5,163 bases of DNA from JBFLVQ01 sp040758525 (GTDB taxonomy: Bacteria > Acidobacteriota > Blastocatellia > Chloracidobacteriales > JADJPF01). The stretch spans positions 1 through 5,163 of the forward strand of contig JBFLVQ010000670.1 of the NCBI GenBank assembly GCA_040758525.1, written 5' to 3'. Made by a program: the position numbers and the translations under genes. Below the pieces are notes generated by a model. That model was not told the DNA's origin, searched no databases, and saw only the letters and a program-made list of their open reading frames with translations. Shown one piece after another: positions 1-5,163 of this stretch. How positions within the stretch are numbered: position 1 is the stretch's first letter; each line of letters starts with the position of its first letter.

Positions 1-3000
1 TTGCATACACATTGCAGTTAGGAAGAAAGCATTTGAGTTATCGACAGATGCTAGTATGTGAAGATCTAGCAGATGCGATATCAGCGCTGGAGAATGTCGA
101 TAGTGGGCGAGTGCTTAGTCAGTTTCAGTCTGCTAAGGATCGGCCTGTTATCTTTATGTTTCCTGGAGGTGGCGCCCAATATAATGGAATGGCAACTGAA
201 TTATATAAAAATGAACAGAGCTTCCGTGAGCAGATCAATATTTGTGCCAAATTATTAAAGCCAAGTCTTGGATTCTATCTTTCAGATAAGCTCTATGGTA
301 ATGATAACCAGAATGATGAGACTGTCAGACCATTAACCAATACTTCCATTGCGCTGCCAGCCCTCTTTACTGTTGAATATGCATTGGCGAAGATGCTGAT
401 GTCTTGGGGAATCTATCCTCAAGCAATGATCGGTCATAGCCTTGGTGAATATGTGGCGGCATGCTTATCGGGGGTATTTTCTTTAGAAGATGCATTGTCA
501 TTGGTCCTTTTAAGGGGTAGATTGTTTGAGCTCTTGCCTAGCGGAGGTATGCTTAGCATACCGCTTTCGGAAAAAGAATTATTGCCACTTTTAGATAATG
601 AACTCTCGATCGCTGCTATTAATGCTCCCTCACTATGTACGATCTCAGGATCTATTAAAGCCATAGAAGAGATGCAGCGTCGCCTAAGGGAAAATGGCAT
701 TGACTCGCAACGTATTCATATAGATGTGGCTGCGCATTCGCCAATGATAACGCCGATACTGGGCGAGTTCCGACGGTTTGTTGAGAAGATAGAATTACGA
801 CCACCATTAATCCCATTTATTTCTAATATCTCTGGCAACTGGATTACTGCTAAGGAGGCTACTGATGCTAACTATTGGGTTAATCATTTACGCCAGACTG
901 TGAGGTTTGCTGATGGCATTGGTGAGTTAATAAAAGATCCCGATAGAATTTTTCTTGAAGTTGGACCAGGCAAAACATTAGAAACAGTTGTTAAGCATCA
1001 ACTGTGTAAGGATACAGAACAGGCTGTCTTTTCATTGATACGCCATCCATACGATAAAGTGTCAGATGAGGCATTCCTATTGAATACGCTAGGGCGGTTA
1101 TGGCTGGCAGGCACAAGGATAGACTGGGCAGGGTTTTATACAGCAGAGAAACGCCAACGAATACCCCTTCCTACCTACCCGTTTGAACGACAACGCTACT
1201 GGGTTGAACCTGAGAAACAGCCCCGCTTAATTGAACAGAGCAGATTATCTTTGGGTAAAAAACCTGATGTTGCAGATTGGTTCTACATTCCTTCCTGGAA
1301 ACGATCTGTGCCTCCACTGCTATTTGAGCGCAAAGATCAGTTTGATGAAAAATCTTGCTGCCTGATATTTGCCGATCAGACTGGGCTTGGTATTCGGATA
1401 GCGGAAAAGCTTGAGCAGCAAGGTCATTGTATAGTTGTTGTAATGGCAGGTGCAGAGTTTTCAAGGTTGAGCGATCATAAATATGTAGTGAATCCCACTC
1501 AGCGTGAAGACTATATAGCACTGATAAAAGAGCTTTATCATTTAGACAAGCGCCTAGAGATGGTCGCGCACTTATGGAGCGTAACCTCGCCAAATGAAAG
1601 AGCATCTGAAGTAGAACGGTTTAGTGAAGCTCAACGTTTAGGTCTTCATAGTCTGATCTATCTTGTTCAAGCATTGGGAGAGGAGAATTTCACTGGTCAA
1701 CTCCAACTCCAAGTTGTCTCCAGTAATATGCAGAGAGTGGCAGGCGAGAAGTTATTTTCTCCTGAGAAGGCAACACTGCTAGGGCCTTGTAGAGTCATTC
1801 CTCAAGAGTATCCAAATATAGCCTGCCGTAGCATTGATATTCTTTTACCTGAGACCATCGATGAAGAAGCGCGATTGATAGATCAGTTGGCTGGAGAATT
1901 TTATCTACAGTCAACTGATAGGGTGCTTGCTTACCGGGATTATGATCGCTGGGTGCAGACCTTTGAGGCAGTGCAGCTTAATGGTGTGGCAAGAAAGCCT
2001 ATGAAGCTGAGAGAAAAGGGAGTTTACCTGATAACAGGTGGTCTAGGGGGCGTCGGGTTGATCCTTGCTGAGCACTTGGTGAAAGTGGCAAAAGCCCGTC
2101 TGGTATTGTTAGGACGATCCACTTTTCCTGCTCGAAGCGAATGGGAGCAGATCTTAGCAATTTCTGATCAGAATAGTCTCAGCGAAAAAATAAGAAGATT
2201 AATAGCTCTTGAAGAGATGGGCGCAGAGATTTTGGTAATTAGCGCCGATGTTACTGACTATAGGCAGATGCAAGCAGTGGTAGCAGAGATCAGTCAGCAG
2301 TTTGGTGAGATCCATGGTGTTATTCATGCCGCTGGTGTGCCAGGAGGAGGCATTATTCAGTTGAAGAGTACAGCAGAGATAGATAGCACACTGGCCACCA
2401 AAACATTAGGAACTTTAACACTTTATTCAATCTTTAAAGAGAAGAGACTCGACTTCTTGATGCTCTGTTCATCATTAGCTGCGTTGGTTGGCGGCATTGG
2501 AAGGTGCGATTATTGCGCGGCAAATGCTTTTCTTGATCTATTTGCAGATCAGAATTCTGCTAGACGTAATGTTCCTATGGTAGCTGTTAATTGGGATACT
2601 TGGCAGGATGTAGGAATGGCGATTGAAGCTGCACGTCCATTTGAGAATATTCTAGGTGTAGGGATTAAGAATGGCCTGACATCGGAAGAGAGCATAGCAG
2701 TGTTTGACCGCATCCTTTCAAGCGAATTGCCACATGTAATCGTCTCTACACAAGATTTTCAGGTAATAACAGCACATTATAATTCTTCTCTGTTATCAAG
2801 CCATACGAAGCCCAGTCTTACACCAAGCCATTCTCGGCCGCTACTCACTAGCCTCTATACTGGGCCCAGAACTGAGCAGGAGCAGGTTCTTACCAATATT
2901 TGGCAGACGTTATTAGGAGTTGAACAAATAGGCGTTAATGACAACTTCTTTGAATTGGGTGGGCATTCCCTGCTCGCAATTCAAGTAGCAAGCCGTATAC

Positions 3001-5163
3001 GGGCGGAATTTAACATAGAATTATCGCCCAGGCAAATGTTTGAAGCCCCAACAATAGCTGAGTTGACTGAGATAGTGACCCAATCCAGATTGCAGCAGAA
3101 AGAACATATCGTTTCCACTATCAAGCCGGTTGTGAGAGATGGAGAGTTACCACTCTCATTTGCTCAACAAAGGCTCTGGTTTATTGACCAGTTGGAACCA
3201 AACAGATCGCTCTACAATATTCCAATGGCACTACGGCTAAATGGTAAACTCGATATCAGCGCATTAGAGTTAACCTTGAGTGAAATAATTAGACGTCATG
3301 AATCATTGCGCACAAGTTTTCCTACTGTGAATGGACAGGTGAGCCAGTCTGTCTCTGCACCTCAACCGATAAGTCTAAGAATAATTGATCTAAGTACTTT
3401 AAATGATGATAAACGTGAATCTCAGGCATTAGATATTGCTGTTAAAGAAGCTAATAGGCCGTTTAATTTAGCTCAAGGACCATTATTTAGATCTATGCTC
3501 CTAAGGCTGTATGCACAACAACATGTGTTGCTAGTTGTAATGCATCATATCATCACTGATGGTTGGTCAATGGGTATTTTTATTCGTGAATTAACGGTGC
3601 TTTATAAAGCCTTCTCAACAGGTAATCCATCGCCATTGCAGGAACTGCCTATTCAATATGTTGATTATGCGGTATGGCAGCGACAATGGTTACAAGCAGA
3701 TATATTGGAGCAGCAGCTTAACTACTGGCGACAACAACTTGAAGGGGTGCCGCAGCTATTGAAACTACCAACAGATTATCCTCGTCCCACCATTGCAACT
3801 CACAATGGGGCAAGACAGAATCTGTTTTTAGGTAAGCAGCTCTCAGATAGATTGAAATCTCTCTGTCGTCAAGAAGATATTACGCTATTTATGCTGCTGC
3901 TGGCTGCTTTCCAAACACTGCTTTACCGCTACAGCGGGCAAGAAAGAATTGTTGTAGGAGTGGATGTGGCTAATCGCAATAGAGCTGAGATGGAAGGGCT
4001 TATTGGGTTCTTTATTAATATGCTCGCGATGAATGTAGATTTAAGCGGTAATCCATCATTTAGAACGCTGCTAGGACGAGTGCGTGAAGTGGCACTGGGC
4101 GCTTATGCGCATCAGGATCTACCGTTTGAGAAACTTGTTGAAGAACTTCATCCAGAACGAGAATTAAACAGAAGCCCGCTCTTCCAAGTAGCTTTTGTTT
4201 TACAGAACACTCCTGTCCAGGCTATCGAAAGTTCAGAAGGATTAGTAATAAATAATCAGGTAATAGATACGCAAATGAGCCCTTACGATCTGGTCTTTTC
4301 TTTAGCACAGACATCGGATGATGTATTAGCGGTGATGTGGTATAGCAGCGATCTATTCGAAGCCCTAACAATAGCCAGATTACTTCAGCATTATCAGTTA
4401 TTGCTCGAAGGAGTTGTTGCGCTACCTGATACTAGCATCACTAATCTTCCAATTCTTACTGAAGAAGAAAAATATCAACTGCTCACTGTATGGAATGGTA
4501 CTTGTCTTGATTTTGAAAAGCAGGTTTGTGTACATCAGTTATTCGAGATTCAAAGCGAGCAGACTCCTAATGCTATCGCAGTCACTTTTGAACAGCAAGA
4601 GCTTAGCTATAGAGAGTTGAATATGCGGGCAAATCAATTAGCCCATTATCTGCAAACACTGGGAGTAGGGCCAGAAGTGGTGGTAGGTATATGTTTGGAG
4701 CGCTCTATTGAAATGGTAGTAGCGGTGCTTGGCATTTTGAAAGCTGGAGGAGTGTTTGCTCCATTGGACGCTAATTACCCGCTAGAGCGGTTGACTTATA
4801 TGCTCGAAGACGCACAGATGTCAATATTGCTCTCACAGAATCGGCTTATTGAGAAGTTGCCTACTTATTGGGCACAGGTTATATGTCTAGATTCAGAATG
4901 GGAGATCATATCTGAGCAACCTAATCAATCGCCTCAAAGCTCTGTTTCCGCCCATAACTCGGTTTATGTAATCTATACCTCTGGATCGACAGGTACCCCC
5001 AAAGGTGTGGTAGTAGAACATCAAGGCTTATCTAATCTTGTGAAAATGCAGAGAGATACCTTTCAGCTTTGCCCTGGAAGCAAGGTGTTGCAGTTTGCTT
5101 CTCTCAGTTTTGATGCTTCTGTTTGGGAAATATTTATGGCGCTACTATCAGGATCAACACTCT
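1..5163 (+). CDS. Hybrid polyketide synthase / non-ribosomal peptide synthetase, internal fragment (both ends missing)
   Basis: One plus-strand frame is open from base 3 to the end, giving 1,720 complete codons without a stop. Domains read in order: KS-AT linker, AT, KR (structural plus catalytic halves), carrier protein, C domain and the first part of an A domain. The family builds mixed polyketide-peptide metabolites on cytoplasmic megasynthases, with the chain tethered to phosphopantetheine. This part should add a malonyl-type unit, reduce the beta-ketone to an alcohol and join the resulting acyl chain to an amino acid. Fusion of the PKS and NRPS modules in one chain means no docking domains are needed at this step. 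An upstream KS (about 430 residues), the rest of the A domain and probably a carrier protein are expected outside the window, so the full protein likely exceeds 2,500 residues. No frameshift or broken motif was seen. No start codon or ribosome binding site can be assigned. The family call is very secure; the specific gene and product are not recognised. Confidence 0.97.
3..140 (+). other. C-terminal end of the KS-AT linker (residues 1-46)
   Basis: The window opens with AYTLQLGRKHLSYR (residues 1-14). This matches the conserved stretch following a type I ketosynthase, whose usual form is AYTLQxGRxxFxxR. It is followed by a variable segment leading into the AT. None of the KS catalytic residues (Cys, His, His) are in view. 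The presence of a KS immediately upstream is therefore an inference from this linker, although a strong one. Confidence 0.85.
141..1070 (+). other. Acyltransferase (AT) domain, malonyl-type extender loading (residues 47-356)
   Basis: The AT picks the extender unit from its CoA ester and loads it on the carrier. It starts with the oxyanion-loop motif FPGGGAQYNGM (residues 53-63), a variant of FPGQGAQ seen in many hybrid-cluster PKSs. The nucleophile elbow is GHSLGEY, with Ser146. Arg171 lies 25 residues later in LLRGR, the position of the arginine that binds the extender's free carboxylate. The catalytic His245 lies in DVAAHSPM. The domain closes with LEVGPGKTLE (around residues 318-327). Ser, Arg and His are all present, so it should be active on a dicarboxylic acyl-CoA. 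Leu after the active Ser (GHSLG rather than GHSQG) favours malonyl over methylmalonyl. The motif around His245 is neither the textbook malonyl HAFH nor the methylmalonyl YASH, so the extender is only probable. This is a cis-AT module. Confidence 0.95.
1071..1202 (+). other. Post-AT linker ending in the conserved LPTYPFERQRYW motif (residues 357-400)
   Basis: The segment contains LWLAGTRIDW and ends in LPTYPFERQRYW (residues 389-400). This is the hallmark linker that wraps back over the KS-AT didomain in type I PKSs. It fixes the end of the KS-AT unit. What follows is not a dehydratase: no HxxxGxxxxP motif occurs before the KR region begins at about residue 425. Confidence 0.9.
1275..2010 (+). 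other. Ketoreductase structural (pseudo-Rossmann) subdomain (residues 425-669)
   Basis: This stretch begins with DWFYIPSWKR (residues 425-434), the usual entry sequence of the non-catalytic half of a modular KR, with its conserved Trp432. It continues through a degenerate nucleotide-fold half (CCLIFADQTGLGIRIAEKL, then VAHLWSVTS and QRLGLHSLIYLVQAL) that has lost the cofactor glycine motif. It ends with RDYDRWVQTFE just before the catalytic half. Its role is to brace the catalytic KR subdomain. Adjacency of the two halves shows that no enoylreductase is inserted between them. The boundaries are approximate. Confidence 0.85.
2019..2790 (+). other. Ketoreductase (KR) catalytic domain, NADPH-dependent (residues 673-930)
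   Basis: The domain reduces the beta-keto group of the carrier-bound chain to a hydroxyl. The NADPH-binding glycine motif is TGGLGGVG (residues 678-685), followed by LLGRS and ADVTD (748-752). The short-chain dehydrogenase tetrad is complete: Lys800 (ATKTLGT), Ser824 (CSSLAAL), Tyr837 and Asn841 (DYCAANAFLD). The Ser-Tyr spacing of 13 and Tyr-Asn spacing of 4 are canonical. The C-terminal part carries VNWDTWQDVGMA and a VIVSTQDF strand, both typical of KRs in PKS-NRPS hybrids. The loop after HAAGV reads PGGG instead of the LDD of B-type KRs, and the A-type Trp three residues before the catalytic Ser is Leu821. The hydroxyl configuration therefore cannot be read by these simple rules. Activity is very likely. 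Confidence 0.95.
2868..3077 (+). other. Phosphopantetheine carrier protein (ACP position, PCP-like sequence), residues 956-1025
   Basis: This four-helix carrier holds the growing chain on a phosphopantetheine arm attached to Ser989 in NFFELGGHSLLA (residues 981-992). The first helix carries NIWQTLLGVEQIGVND, and the last ends near APTIAELTEIV. By position it is the carrier of the PKS module, accepting the reduced beta-hydroxyacyl chain and presenting it to the following C domain. The attachment motif is GGHSL, as in peptidyl carriers, rather than the GxDSL of ordinary polyketide carriers. This is common where a PKS module feeds an NRPS module. The Ser is present, so it should be modified by a phosphopantetheinyl transferase encoded elsewhere. 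Confidence 0.95.
3150..4442 (+). other. Condensation (C) domain, LCL type (residues 1050-1480)
   Basis: The domain forms the amide bond between the upstream acyl chain and the amino acid carried downstream. Core C1 is LSFAQQRLWFIDQL (from residue 1051) and C2 is RRHESLRTSF. The active-site motif C3 is HHIITDGWSMG (1181-1191), with catalytic His1182 and structural Asp1186. C4 is YVDYAVWQR (1219-1227), C5 is IGFFINML (1334-1341), C6 is HQDLPFEKLVEEL (1370-1382) and C7 is RSPLFQVAFVLQN (from 1390). The HHIIxDGWS form and the AQQRLWF opening point to the LCL class rather than DCL, Cy or an epimerising dual domain. Length, about 430 residues, is normal. No motif is broken. The donor is inferred to be a beta-hydroxyacyl chain from the preceding PKS module. 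Confidence 0.95.
4446..5163 (+). other. Adenylation (A) domain, N-terminal part only (residues 1482-1720)
   Basis: The domain activates an amino acid as an aminoacyl-adenylate and loads it on a carrier expected downstream. It starts after the C-A linker (LPILTEEEKYQLL, then VWNGT). The opening is VHQLFEIQSEQTPNAIAV. Core A1 is LSYRELNMRANQLAHYL (from 1534), A2 is LKAGGVFAPLDANYP (1579-1593) and A3, the ATP phosphate-binding loop, is YTSGSTGTPKGVVVEH (from 1658). A4 is FDASVWEIF (1703-1711). The window ends about 17 residues after the A4 Asp, so A5 to A10 and the catalytic Lys are not seen. Asp1704 aligns with the residue that binds the alpha-amino group, so the substrate should be an alpha-amino acid. 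The first three specificity positions read Asp, Ala, Trp, and the remaining ones are off the end. Confidence 0.95.

Noticed and set aside
73..258. A 61-codon plus-strand open frame in another frame
   Set aside because: It overlaps the AT start in a different frame, where the conserved FPGGGAQY motif fixes the real frame.
434..700. An 88-codon open frame on the minus strand
   Set aside because: It is antisense to the AT active-site region (GHSLGEY onward). It has no recognisable domain and no separate promoter or ribosome binding site.
1171..1203. Possible gene boundary or intergenic gap after the AT
   Set aside because: The frame continues without a stop through the conserved LPTYPFERQRYW linker into the KR region, so AT and KR are on the same polypeptide.
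1171..1605. A 144-codon open frame on the minus strand
   Set aside because: It lies wholly antisense to the post-AT linker and KR structural half, which have recognisable conserved sequence on the plus strand. Its own translation shows no known motif and looks like a shadow frame.
1203..2010. Possible dehydratase domain between AT and KR
   Set aside because: The region is long enough to raise the question, but there is no HxxxGxxxxP motif or paired Asp motif. It opens with the IPSWKR-type sequence of the KR structural half.
4414..4620. A 68-codon plus-strand open frame with a hydrophobic start
   Set aside because: It looks like a small membrane protein at first, but it overlaps the C-A linker and A1 core out of frame. 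The coding signal is clearly in the megasynthase frame.

Overview
The whole window lies inside one very large protein-coding gene. A single plus-strand reading frame, with its first complete codon at base 3, stays open to the last base. It gives 1,720 complete codons with no stop and no evident start, so both ends lie outside the window. The product is a hybrid type I polyketide synthase / non-ribosomal peptide synthetase (PKS-NRPS), an assembly-line enzyme of specialised metabolism. No intergenic DNA, RNA gene, mobile element, CRISPR array, promoter or terminator was seen. Residue numbers below count the codon at base 3 as residue 1.

Domain order is: end of the KS-AT linker (bases 3-140); acyltransferase, AT (141-1070); post-AT linker (1071-1202); structural half of a ketoreductase (1275-2010); catalytic ketoreductase, KR (2019-2790); phosphopantetheine carrier (2868-3077); condensation domain, C (3150-4442); and the N-terminal part of an adenylation domain, A (4446 to the end, covering cores A1 to A4). 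The ketosynthase lies just upstream of the window. The rest of the A domain, and probably a peptidyl carrier protein, lie downstream. The key catalytic residues are present in every domain that can be checked.

Read as chemistry, the PKS module (KS-AT-KR-carrier, no dehydratase or enoylreductase) should extend an acyl chain with a malonyl-type unit and reduce the beta-keto group to a beta-hydroxy group. The LCL-type C domain should then form an amide between that beta-hydroxyacyl chain and the amino acid loaded by the next module. Only three specificity positions of the A domain are in view (Asp-Ala-Trp), so the amino acid cannot be named. The final product is unknown.

The organism is a bacterium of moderate to low GC (roughly mid-40s percent by eye), with liberal use of ATA, AGA/AGG and TTA/TTG codons. 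The domain sequences resemble those of hybrid clusters common in cyanobacteria, but also found in some proteobacteria and other groups. The HIP1 palindrome, frequent in many cyanobacterial genomes, was not seen. I do not assign a taxon. The gene looks intact and its architecture is of a known type; I found no undescribed system beyond the possible novelty of its product.
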